From the NCBI GenBank assembly GCA_003133265.1, contig PKWQ01000318.1, positions 2,654 to 9,363 on the forward strand: a stretch of 6,710 nucleotides of DNA, read 5' to 3'. Within the stretch, counting starts at the first letter, position 1. The number at the start of each line of letters is the position of its first letter. Made by a program: the position numbers and the translations under genes. A model generated the notes under the pieces. It worked only from the letters and a program-made list of their open reading frames with translations. It made no database searches and was not told the origin of the DNA. Shown piece after piece: positions 1 through 5,882 of the stretch. This stretch comes from Acetobacteraceae bacterium (GTDB lineage Bacteria; Pseudomonadota; Alphaproteobacteria; Acetobacterales; Acetobacteraceae).

Positions 1-447
1 CGACGGCCAGACCAGCTTAAGACCCGGCACATGGCCGATCCACGCCTCCAGGCTCTGGCTGTGCTGCGGTCCGTTGTTGCGCCCGGCGCCGCACAGCGTG
101 CGAATTGTCATCGGCACCCGCTGTCTGCCGCCGGACATGTAAGAGAATTTCGCGGCCTGATTGACGATCTGGTCCATCGCCAGACTGACAAAATCAAAAA
201 ACATGATTTCCACGATCGGCCGCAGCCCGGCCAGCGCGGCACCGACGCCAAGTCCGGCGATGGTCAACTCGCTGATCGGCGTGTCCTTGACCCGCCATGG
301 CCCGAACTTCTCCAGCAATCCGCGACTTGCGCCGAACGGGCCGCCCGGCGCGGCGACGTCCTCGCCGGCCAGCGTTACGGTGTCATCGCGCGCCATTTCC
401 TCGGTCAGCGCCTCGTTGACGGCCTGCCAATATTTCAGCTCACGCAT
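1..447 (-). CDS. ThDP-dependent dehydrogenase E1 component, beta subunit (pyruvate/acetoin dehydrogenase type), partial at the window edge
   Basis: This is the N-terminal 149 residues of an E1 beta subunit, which pairs with the alpha subunit encoded just upstream to form the cytoplasmic alpha2beta2 decarboxylase of a 2-oxo acid or acetoin dehydrogenase complex. I translated it directly; the frame stays open to base 1 and the gene continues outside the window. Visible family marks are GEDV at 28-31, GGPFGA at 35-40, DTPISE ending at Glu60 (the conserved Glu that activates the ThDP aminopyrimidine in this family), the glycine-rich GLGVGAALAGLRP at 65-77, and GPQHSQS at 126-132. The ATG at 447-445 overlaps the end of the alpha gene by 8 bp. 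A GGAGG lies at 457-461, nine bases before the start. Full-length family members are usually about 325-340 residues, so more than half is missing. Whether the substrate is pyruvate, acetoin, a branched 2-oxo acid or something else cannot be read from this part. Confidence 0.93.
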   Translation of the reverse strand, partial: MRELKYWQAVNEALTEEMARDDTVTLAGEDVAAPGGPFGASRGLLEKFGPWRVKDTPISELTIAGLGVGAALAGLRPIVEIMFFDFVSLAMDQIVNQAAKFSYMSGGRQRVPMTIRTLCGAGRNNGPQHSQSLEAWIGHVPGLKLVWPS

Positions 448-1411
448 TTCTTCCGGCCTCCGCGTAGACGTGGCGCGCCACTTCGTCGGCGCCCGGGAGT
501 TCCGCCGCCTCGGCGAAGGCGACCGCCTCCGCCATGACGCTGTCCACCCGTTTGTCGATCTCATCGAGGGTCGCGGCGTCGATACCGGAAGCGCCGGTCA
601 GGTAAGCGCGAAACAGATCGATCGGGTCGCGCTTTTTCCACTCCGCCCCTTCCCCGGCTGGCTTGTAGCGCTGCGGGTCGCCCTCAAAATGGCCGCGTAC
701 CCGATAGGTCTTGCATTCGATGAGGGTCGGTCCGCCGCCATTCCGCGCCCGCTCGGCGGCCACTTCCGCCACTGCACGCACCGCGAGCACGTCGTTGCCG
801 TCCACGGTCTCTCCGGGCATCCCATAGGCGGCTGCGCGAACCGCGAGGTTCTGGATCGGCGCGTGCGCCGATTGCGGCGTCATCTCGGCATAGCCGTTGT
901 TCTCGCAAACGAACAGCAGCGGCAGGCGCCACAGCGCGGCGATGTTCATCGCCTCATGGCAGGCGCCCTCGTTGGCGGCGCCGTCGCCATAGAAACAGGC
1001 GACGATCTCGCGGGACCCGCGCACGCCACAGGCGTAGGCGGCGCCGACGGAAATCGGCAGACCCGCGCCGACGATGCCGTTGGCACCGAGAATGCCGAGG
1101 CTGGGGTCGGCCACATGCATCGAGCCACCGCGCCCGCTGTTGGTACCCGCCGCCTTGCCCATAAGCTCGGCCATCATCAGCCTGGGTTCGGTGCCTTTCG
1201 CCAGGCAGTGTCCGTGTCCTCTATGGTTGGAAACGATCATGTCGGAGGACTGGAGCACCGCGCAAACGCCCGTCGCCACCGCTTCCTGCCCGGTCGAGGC
1301 ATGCAGCGAAGCGGGGATCTTGCGGGCGAGAAGCTGCTCGCACGCAACCGCCTCAAACCGCCGGATCGTCGTCATCATGCGATAGAGATCGAGCAAGGTC
1401 GTCTGGTTCAT
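440..1411 (-). CDS. ThDP-dependent dehydrogenase E1 component, alpha subunit (AcoA/PdhA-like)
   Basis: This 323-residue protein is a complete E1 alpha subunit that binds thiamine diphosphate and Mg2+ and, with the beta subunit, decarboxylates a 2-oxo acid or cleaves an acetoin-like substrate. The ThDP motif runs from GDG at 142-144 to NN at 171-172, with the usual spacing of about 30 residues. Other family marks are HASTGQEA at 37-44, SNHRGHGH at 61-68 (active-site His loop), GRGGSMH at 93-99, GANGIVGAGLPI at 109-120, and YRVRGHFEGDP at 236-246 (phosphorylation-loop region). The length fits acetoin-dehydrogenase-type alpha subunits. I chose ATG 1411-1409 because homology starts there (MNQTTLLDLYRMM), an AGGAGG sits 7 bases upstream, and the start overlaps the preceding stop as ATGA. 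A longer frame to 1462 would run 17 codons into the MaoC gene. No E2 or E3 gene is visible in the window, so the acyl acceptor is unknown. Confidence 0.94.
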   Translation of the reverse strand: MNQTTLLDLYRMMTTIRRFEAVACEQLLARKIPASLHASTGQEAVATGVCAVLQSSDMIVSNHRGHGHCLAKGTEPRLMMAELMGKAAGTNSGRGGSMHVADPSLGILGANGIVGAGLPISVGAAYACGVRGSREIVACFYGDGAANEGACHEAMNIAALWRLPLLFVCENNGYAEMTPQSAHAPIQNLAVRAAAYGMPGETVDGNDVLAVRAVAEVAAERARNGGGPTLIECKTYRVRGHFEGDPQRYKPAGEGAEWKKRDPIDLFRAYLTGASGIDAATLDEIDKRVDSVMAEAVAFAEAAELPGADEVARHVYAEAGRNA

Positions 1412-1863
1412 TGCCGTGCCTCCTGCGACGGCAGCGCCACGGTCGCCTGGCCTGGCGCGCACACCTCGCCGCGCTGGTTGGTCTCGACAATTTCGAGGTC
1501 CACCAGATGCTGGCCATCAACGACGCGCTTGTCGATGACGCGGCCGGTGCATGTCAGGGTATCGCCGGGAATTGCGCGCCCACGGTTGCTCCAGCCGAAA
1601 CGAACCAGCCTGCCGCGCGGCCCCATCCAATCGCCGATCATCTGCAACAGAAATGCTCCATGCAGATGGGCCTGCACCAGAACGTCCGGATGCCCTTCCT
1701 TGATCGCGTATTCCTTCTCGTAATGAATGCGGTGAGCGTTCCATGTCACCGCGCTGTATCGGAACAGTTGCACCGTGGTTGGCACCTTCACCAGCGCGGG
1801 AAGCTCCGCACCCACGGCCACGTCTTCAAAAAAGATTTCGCTCGGGTTCATGTTCGTTGCCAT
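1408..1863 (-). CDS. MaoC-like acyl-CoA hydratase, catalytic-type hot-dog subunit
   Basis: This 151-residue single hot-dog protein resembles the C-terminal half of double hot-dog enoyl/mesaconyl-type hydratases (the HTD2 / 3-methylfumaryl-CoA hydratase branch). It probably adds water across a 2-enoyl-CoA in the cytoplasm. The signature segment is YSAVTWNAHRIHYE at 36-49. By alignment with the hydratase-2 motif (Asp-x-Asn-Pro-x-His), His47 is the catalytic His and Asn42 occupies the usual catalytic Asp position, a pattern I recall as common in this branch. VQAHLHGAFLLQMI at 63-76 and the GDTL turn at 100-103 are also typical of the fold. It lies 7 bp after the other hot-dog gene, so the two products most likely form one heteromeric hydratase. 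The start at 1863 has only a weak AAAGG-like site; Met5 (1851-1849) is an alternative. The stop overlaps the E1 alpha start as ATGA. The substrate is not determinable. Confidence 0.88.
   Translation of the reverse strand: MATNMNPSEIFFEDVAVGAELPALVKVPTTVQLFRYSAVTWNAHRIHYEKEYAIKEGHPDVLVQAHLHGAFLLQMIGDWMGPRGRLVRFGWSNRGRAIPGDTLTCTGRVIDKRVVDGQHLVDLEIVETNQRGEVCAPGQATVALPSQEARQ
1419..1424 (-). promoter_or_regulatory. Shine-Dalgarno site deciding the E1 alpha start
   Basis: AGGAGG on the minus strand, 7 bases before ATG 1411-1409. It lies inside the end of the MaoC gene and supports the short start over the in-frame upstream ATG at 1462. Confidence 0.8.
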
Positions 1864-1870
1864 GCCTTTG

Positions 1871-2356
1871 CTATTTCGCCGCGATGACGGTTTCGCGGCA
1901 CGTCACCAGGTGCTCGCCCCGCTGATCCGTGTAGACGATGTCGGAGACAGCGAAAGTGAGCAAACCGAACTTCGCCTGCCGCTCGTACAGATCGACCAGT
2001 TTGCGACGCGCGGTGACAACGGCACCCGGCACCACGGGCTGGCCGAATGTCAGATCGTGTCCGCCGCCCATCAGCCGCAGGCCGCGTATCTCGGGAACCA
2101 GGATGCGTGCCTCGGTTCCGTCGGCGAGCAGGTCCGGCTCAGCCGGTCCGGCTTGCCAGCCAAGCACTGAGGTCAGAAAATTGGCCGGCGCCACAATGCC
2201 AGGATACCCGGCCGCGCGCGCGGCGGCGTCGTCGAAATAGATCGGGTTCAGATCGCCCACGGCAATCGCGTAGCGCTGGAACATCAGCGCGGTCACCTCG
2301 CCGATCGGGTAGACCAGTTCTGGACGCTGGACGATCTCATCCTTGCTCGGCAGCAT
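1871..2356 (-). CDS. MaoC N-terminal-type (FAS1-like dehydratase) hot-dog subunit
   Basis: This 161-residue protein resembles the MaoC_dehydrat_N / HadA-HadC type of hot-dog domain. In known two-gene systems such as mycobacterial HadAB and HadBC, this domain pairs with a catalytic hot-dog and helps hold the acyl-CoA or acyl-ACP chain. The key segment is YAIAVGDLNPIYFD at 29-42, followed by AAGYPGIVAPANFL at 48-61. Compared with the active hydratase motif it keeps Asp35 and Asn37 but has Tyr40 where catalytic enzymes have His. That fits a structural or substrate-binding partner rather than an independent enzyme. ATG 2356-2354 is preceded by AGGAG with a 6-base spacer. The gene sits 32 bp after the ligase stop and 7 bp before the catalytic-type subunit. 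Assignment to the family is solid; the acyl chain it handles is unknown. Confidence 0.88.
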   Translation of the reverse strand: MLPSKDEIVQRPELVYPIGEVTALMFQRYAIAVGDLNPIYFDDAAARAAGYPGIVAPANFLTSVLGWQAGPAEPDLLADGTEARILVPEIRGLRLMGGGHDLTFGQPVVPGAVVTARRKLVDLYERQAKFGLLTFAVSDIVYTDQRGEHLVTCRETVIAAK

Positions 2357-2362
2357 AGCGAT

Positions 2363-2367
2363 CTCCT
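2363..2367 (-). promoter_or_regulatory. Shine-Dalgarno site of the MaoC N-terminal-type gene
   Basis: AGGAG on the minus strand, 6 bases before ATG 2356-2354, in the 32-bp gap after the ligase stop. The gap holds no obvious terminator hairpin, so transcription probably continues through it. Confidence 0.7.
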
Positions 2368-2388
2368 GTGGTTATGCCGGGAGGGTCG

Positions 2389-3978
2389 TCAGCCGACATC
2401 TCCCCTCCGCTCCCGCTCTTCACGTTTCAATGCCATCTTCTCGATCTTGCCGATAGAGGTCTTCGGCAGCGACCCGCGCAGCTCCACGATCTGCGGCACC
2501 TTGAACTTCGCCAGACGGCCGGCGCAGTACGCGACGATCTGCTCCACCGTCAGGGCGCTGCCCGGTCGTGGCACCACGAACGCCTTCACCGCCTCGTCCT
2601 TTATCGGGTCCGGGACACCGATCACCGCGCATTCCAGCACGTCGGGATGCTCCATCAGCACGGTCTCGACCTCGCTGGCGGAGACGTTTTCCGCGCCGCG
2701 CTTGATGATGTCCTTTTTGCGATCGAAGAAATAGAGATAGCCGGCTTCGTCCCTCCAGGCGTTGTCCCCGGTGTGCATCCACCCGTCCTGCACGGTCGCG
2801 GCGGTCGCCTCGGGGTTCTTGTAGTATCCCTTCATGATGGTGCGGCCGGGTACGCCTTTGACCATCAGTTCGCCGACCATGCCACGCGGCACGTCCTGGC
2901 CCTGCTCGTCGATGATTTTTATCCGCCGTTCTATGGCCGGCAGGCCAATAGACGGCCATCTGCGGTCACCATCCAGCGGTGCCAGGGTAACGACGGTCAT
3001 CGCCTCGGTGAGCCCGTAACCATTCAGCAATTGCACGCCGAAGCGTTCCTCGAAATCCGTCTTCTCCTTGTCCGTGCAATTGATGGCATAGAAAACGACG
3101 CGAAGCGCGTGGTCGCGGTCGTTAGGCCGTGGCGGTTGCGCGTAGATCGTTCGCATCAATGCCGGGACGATGCTGATGACGTTGGCGCGATGCCGGATGA
3201 CCTGGCTCCAGTACAATGTCGCGCTATAGGCCTCGAGCAGGATCAGCGTCGCGCCGGCGGTCAGCGATGCAAGCACCGAGATCGACAGCGCGTTGACGTG
3301 AAAGCACGGCAGGGCCGTAAGGTTCCGCTCCCCCGGCGCCAGACGCATGTGCTTGGTCACGCGCTCACCGGACCAAAGGCAATTGGCGTGCGTGAGCATC
3401 ACCCCTTTCGGCTGCGCTGTTGTCCCCGACGTGAAGACGATGATAACCGTGGCCTCGTTGTCGATCTCACGCGGCGCCAGCTCGGCCGACTGCCCCCGCC
3501 ACAGATCGTCCCATAGACGGGTTCCCGGCGGGGCCTGTTCGGTTCGGCAAACGAACACGCGGCGGATATTCGGGCACTCCGGCAGCGCGGCGTTGAAAAC
3601 CTCCATGAAGGACGGCTCGGTGATCACCGTGGTGGCATCGGAGAAATTGAGCACGTACTGCATTTCAGCGGCCGAGTACGCCGTGTTTGTCGGTACCATG
3701 ACGGCACCGATCTTCGCCAGCGCGAACCACGTAACAAGAAACGCGGGACTGTTCGGCAGGTGAACGATGATTTTCTCGTCGCGGGCGATGTTCTCGGCGA
3801 GCAGACCGTTTGCCACGCGATTGACCTGATCGTCGAACTCCCGGTAGGTGTAGCGCTCGATCGCGCCGCTGCGATCCTCGAAAACGAGGAACTCGCGATC
3901 GCCATAGAGCGCGACCCGCTCCTCGAAAAGATCACGGATCGTCCGATCGCCGATCAGGTCCATCCCGCCTTCCCGCAT
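2389..3978 (-). CDS. Acyl-CoA synthetase/ligase, AMP-forming, CaiC-like (ANL superfamily)
   Basis: This 529-residue cytoplasmic enzyme should activate a carboxylic acid to its CoA thioester using ATP, through an acyl-adenylate. All core ANL motifs are intact: the phosphate-binding loop TSGTTAQPKG at 183-192, YGLTE at 321-325, TGD at 403-405, DRKKDIIKRGAENVS at 419-433, and PKTSIGKIEK at 505-514 with the adenylation Lys at 511. Length and overall pattern resemble crotonobetaine/carnitine-CoA ligases, but the substrate pocket cannot be assigned by eye. The ATG at 3978-3976 overlaps the preceding stop as TGATG, which suggests translational coupling. A second start at 3963-3961 (MDLIGDRT) has a better GGAAGG upstream and is also plausible. 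A longer frame from 4047 would run 70 bases into the upstream gene and has no family support. By position the ligase would supply the CoA ester for the dehydrogenase and hydratase steps of the operon. Confidence 0.93.
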   Translation of the reverse strand: MREGGMDLIGDRTIRDLFEERVALYGDREFLVFEDRSGAIERYTYREFDDQVNRVANGLLAENIARDEKIIVHLPNSPAFLVTWFALAKIGAVMVPTNTAYSAAEMQYVLNFSDATTVITEPSFMEVFNAALPECPNIRRVFVCRTEQAPPGTRLWDDLWRGQSAELAPREIDNEATVIIVFTSGTTAQPKGVMLTHANCLWSGERVTKHMRLAPGERNLTALPCFHVNALSISVLASLTAGATLILLEAYSATLYWSQVIRHRANVISIVPALMRTIYAQPPRPNDRDHALRVVFYAINCTDKEKTDFEERFGVQLLNGYGLTEAMTVVTLAPLDGDRRWPSIGLPAIERRIKIIDEQGQDVPRGMVGELMVKGVPGRTIMKGYYKNPEATAATVQDGWMHTGDNAWRDEAGYLYFFDRKKDIIKRGAENVSASEVETVLMEHPDVLECAVIGVPDPIKDEAVKAFVVPRPGSALTVEQIVAYCAGRLAKFKVPQIVELRGSLPKTSIGKIEKMALKREERERRGDVG

Positions 3979-4385
3979 CAGCTTTTCAGCATATTGCGCG
4001 CGATCATCCAACGGTGGATCTCCGATGTGCCGTGTCCGATGCGCCACACCCGCACCTGCCGGTAGAAGCTTTGGATCGGCACTTCCCGCGTATAACCCAT
4101 GCCGCCGAATATCTGCAGCGCGCGGTCGCTGACACGCTGGGCCATTTCCGTGGCATACAGCTTGGCGACGAACGCCTCGTTACGAATCGGCTGGTGGCTG
4201 TCGGCGACCCATGCAGCCTGCTGGACCAGAAGCCGGGCGGCCATCAGTTCCACCTCGGAGTCCGCGAGCATCCACTGAATGCCCTGCCGGCTGCCAATAG
4301 GCTGCCCGAACGTCACGCGCTCTTTCGCGTAGGCCAAAGCCATTTCCAGACAGCGGGCGCCGATACCCACATTGAAGGCGGCGAT
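3978..4385 (-). pseudogene. Acyl-CoA dehydrogenase C-terminal fragment (5' two-thirds missing or replaced)
   Basis: About 134 residues remain of a protein that normally has 370-400. The retained helices include the FGQPIG segment at residues 221-226 of the frame, the FGGMGYTRE loop at 288-296 that contacts FAD across the dimer, and the closing RIGHGTSEIHRWMIARNML helix region. In MCAD-type enzymes the catalytic Glu sits just before GTSE; here that spot is His313. The gene shares its stop with the ligase start, so the intact version would belong to the left operon and desaturate the CoA ester made by the ligase. The right boundary is approximate. Confidence 0.7.
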
Positions 4386-4970
4386 CTTCAACCGGTCCAG
4401 CCCTTCGCGGATTTTGGCCTTGTCCGTGGTGAAATCCGTCAGGATTTCCGTCCGCATGTCGTAGGCCACCACCGCGGCGTAATCCTCCGGCTTCAAGCTC
4501 TCCGCAAATCCCCACGCCAGTTGCAGCGTCTGGAACCATGTGTAGCTATAGTACCGTTGGAACCGATTGCTGAACTCGATCACCATCGCGATGGTCAGCG
4601 GCGCTTCGCCCATATCCACCTTGCGAATCTGCTGCGGCACATTGTCTTCGAGGATGCGGAAATTGCCCGCCGGAATGCCCGGGATGAATCGGCCTTTGTT
4701 GTCGATCACCGCCGCGTCGATGGTCACAATATCCACGTCGGTCTGGAACCGCGCCACGTCGCCGCCCTTGTTCAACTGCGGATCCTTCTTCAGCTTCGAG
4801 GGAATCTTGGGGAGTTCCGCGTCCTTGCCCGTAGTGCTGTCCGTGCTGTTGCGCGGACGCGCCACCGTGGCCCCCGGTTCCTTCAGCGGACCCTGTGTCT
4901 GACCAATCAGCAGGCTGGCCACCACCAGAACCATGGCAGCGCAAGGCACAACGAGTTTTATGGATCGCAT
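3978..4970 (-). CDS. Chimeric ORF: secreted VWFA-related N-terminus joined in frame to an acyl-CoA dehydrogenase C-terminal domain
   Basis: The 330-residue frame is open throughout but combines two unrelated incomplete proteins. Residues 1-23 form a signal peptide (basic start, hydrophobic 7-22). Residues 24-70 are a charged, low-complexity linker. Residues 74 to about 190 match the start of the Acidobacterial VWFA-related domain: DVDIVTIDAAVIDNKG, NFRILEDNVPQQI, TIAMVIEFSN at the metal-site strand, and YDMRTEILTDFTTDKAK. From about residue 197 the sequence is the C-terminal helical domain of an acyl-CoA dehydrogenase: AYAKERVTFGQPIGSRQGIQ, RVSDRALQIFGGMGYTRE and RIGHGTSEIHR. The dehydrogenase lacks its N-terminal and beta-barrel domains, so it cannot form a normal FAD/acyl-CoA site, and the VWFA domain lacks its second half. 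The joint lies near 4367-4403. I infer a chimeric assembly or recombination scar. As a protein it would be exported with half a flavoenzyme attached, which makes little functional sense. Confidence 0.8.
   Translation of the reverse strand: MRSIKLVVPCAAMVLVVASLLIGQTQGPLKEPGATVARPRNSTDSTTGKDAELPKIPSKLKKDPQLNKGGDVARFQTDVDIVTIDAAVIDNKGRFIPGIPAGNFRILEDNVPQQIRKVDMGEAPLTIAMVIEFSNRFQRYYSYTWFQTLQLAWGFAESLKPEDYAAVVAYDMRTEILTDFTTDKAKIREGLDRLKIAAFNVGIGARCLEMALAYAKERVTFGQPIGSRQGIQWMLADSEVELMAARLLVQQAAWVADSHQPIRNEAFVAKLYATEMAQRVSDRALQIFGGMGYTREVPIQSFYRQVRVWRIGHGTSEIHRWMIARNMLKS
4386..4970 (-). pseudogene. VWFA-related (Acidobacterial) secreted protein, N-terminal fragment
   Basis: About 195 residues with a signal peptide and the first half of a VWFA-related domain. 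The metal-site strand reads VIEFSN rather than the canonical DxSxS, a degenerate form that I recall from this family. The usual second half, with the remaining metal-coordinating loops, is absent because the frame passes into acyl-CoA dehydrogenase sequence. Such proteins are present in many copies in Acidobacteriota and are thought to be extracytoplasmic; their function is not known. The left boundary is approximate. Confidence 0.7.
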
Positions 4971-4988
4971 AGGCGTACTTCTAGCGTA

Positions 4989-4997
4989 ACTATATCA
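4989..4997 (-). promoter_or_regulatory. Possible extended -10 promoter element for the VWFA-related gene
   Basis: On the minus strand the bases read TGATATAGT, a TGn motif followed by TATAGT (5 of 6 to TATAAT). The element ends 18 bases before the ATG at 4970. No convincing -35 hexamer is present at the standard distance, as an extended -10 would permit. The predicted leader is short, about a dozen bases, with only a weak GAAG site. Sequence inspection only. Confidence 0.35.
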
Positions 4998-5093
4998 AAC
5001 GACGCGACGGCCCGCCGCCCGGTTTCCGGGTAAACACTGGCGGAATGTTTCCTCCACGTCGCGGCGTTGCGGGATAAGTTGCTCATGACGCGG

Positions 5094-5116
5094 GTTACGG
5101 AGTGTTTCCCGGTAAC
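5094..5116 (-). terminator. Stem-loop just past the rhomboid stop, weak terminator candidate
   Basis: GTTAC-GG pairs with CC-GTAAC, with one bulged base and an 8-base loop, giving a 7-bp stem that begins 4 bases after the rhomboid stop codon at 5121-5123. No U-tract follows, so it could be an RNA-stabilising 3' hairpin rather than an intrinsic terminator. Confidence 0.3.
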
Positions 5117-5120
5117 AGGC

Positions 5121-5858
5121 CTAATTCACCCAGGGACCGCGGTCGTGCTTCTTCATGTAGACCTGGAACTTCCGCTTGGCGCGCCGCAGTTTCCATTGGC
5201 GATACGCGCCGCGCCAGTCCGGCAGCTTGAGCCGCATCCCCGGCATGCGCGATTTCAGGTAAACGAACCCCACCACCATGCCGCCCAGGTGGGCGATATT
5301 GCTGACCCCGGTGTTCACGCCGGTCGACATCCACAACTCAATTCCTGCGTAGATCATGACCATGTACTTGGCCTTGATGGGGAACAGGAAGTTCATCAGC
5401 ACGGTCTGGTCGGGATAGCAGACGCCGAAGGCCAGCAGCAGGCCATAGATCGCGCCCGAAGCGCCGATGGTGCTGGTATGCCAGTTGCCGATGACGGCGT
5501 TGAGCAGGACATCGCAGAGACCGGCGCCGATGCCGCAGATGAAATAGTACTTCAGGAACCGCCGGGTGCCCCAGTCGCGCTCCAGCGGCGTGCCGAACAT
5601 CCACAGCGTGAGCATGTTGAACACCAGATGCCACACGCCGCCGTGCAGGAACAGGTAGGTCGCCAGTTGCCAGATGGCGAAATGCTTCACCACCGCCACC
5701 GGAGCCAGCGCCAGCAGCATGATATCGCTGGTGAATTGCGGGCTCAAGAGGCCGGTCAGAATGAAGACCGCCGTGTTGACGATCAGCAGCCACTTCACGC
5801 CGGTGGTGAAGTAACCGCTGAAAAAAGATCTCCCACGCGTGTACCGGAGCTGTGCCAT
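5121..5858 (-). CDS. Rhomboid family intramembrane serine protease
   Basis: This 245-residue polytopic membrane protein should cleave transmembrane segments of other proteins inside the bilayer. The catalytic pair is intact: Ser134 in GASGAIYG (132-139, on TM4) and His190 in NIAHLGGMVVGF (187-198, on TM6). The oxyanion-site motif is present as His77 and Asn81 in WHLVFNML on TM2, and the L1-loop region reads PLERDWGTRRFLKYY at 91-105. Hydrophobic stretches at about 22-40, 61-87, 103-122, 131-147, 155-175 and 184-202 fit the six-helix bacterial core. The C-terminal tail from about 206 is strongly basic (RLKLPDWRG, KLRRAKRKFQVYMKK) and probably lies on the cytoplasmic side. It is preceded by a small membrane-protein gene 24 bp upstream, likely co-transcribed. 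No strong Shine-Dalgarno precedes ATG 5858-5856. The substrate is unknown. Confidence 0.93.
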   Translation of the reverse strand: MAQLRYTRGRSFFSGYFTTGVKWLLIVNTAVFILTGLLSPQFTSDIMLLALAPVAVVKHFAIWQLATYLFLHGGVWHLVFNMLTLWMFGTPLERDWGTRRFLKYYFICGIGAGLCDVLLNAVIGNWHTSTIGASGAIYGLLLAFGVCYPDQTVLMNFLFPIKAKYMVMIYAGIELWMSTGVNTGVSNIAHLGGMVVGFVYLKSRMPGMRLKLPDWRGAYRQWKLRRAKRKFQVYMKKHDRGPWVN

Positions 5859-5882
5859 GGCGGGTCTCTAGAATTTAGAATA

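Larger units (their letters stand above)
4971..5120. other. Intergenic region between the rhomboid and VWFA-related genes
   Basis: This 150-bp gap separates two minus-strand genes. It holds the possible extended -10 element near 4989, a stem-loop next to the rhomboid stop, and a short direct repeat, GTTTCC(G/C)GGTAA, at 5022-5033 and 5104-5115 (11 of 12 identical). A partial third copy, GTTTCC, lies at 5047-5052. No coding signal is convincing here. Confidence 0.5.

Noticed and set aside
1412..1462. An upstream in-frame start extending E1 alpha by 17 residues
   Set aside because: The extension overlaps the MaoC gene, is not E1-like, and ignores the AGGAGG placed correctly for ATG 1411.
161..1723. 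A 520-codon open frame on the plus strand
   Set aside because: It lies opposite the E1 alpha, E1 beta and MaoC genes, whose family motifs are clear. Its translation is Arg/His/Ala-rich with no recognisable domain, as expected for an antisense frame in GC-rich DNA.
2368..3516. A 382-codon open frame on the plus strand
   Set aside because: It is antisense to the acyl-CoA ligase, with skewed composition (many Arg, His, Asp) and no motifs.
3979..4047. An upstream in-frame start extending the ligase by 23 residues
   Set aside because: The added residues lie in the dehydrogenase coding sequence and do not resemble ligase N-termini, while ATG 3978 or 3963 fits the family start.
4014..5033. A 339-codon open frame on the plus strand that spans the chimeric joint
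   Set aside because: It is antisense to recognisable domains on both sides of the joint and has no family features, so it is not evidence for a real gene across the joint.
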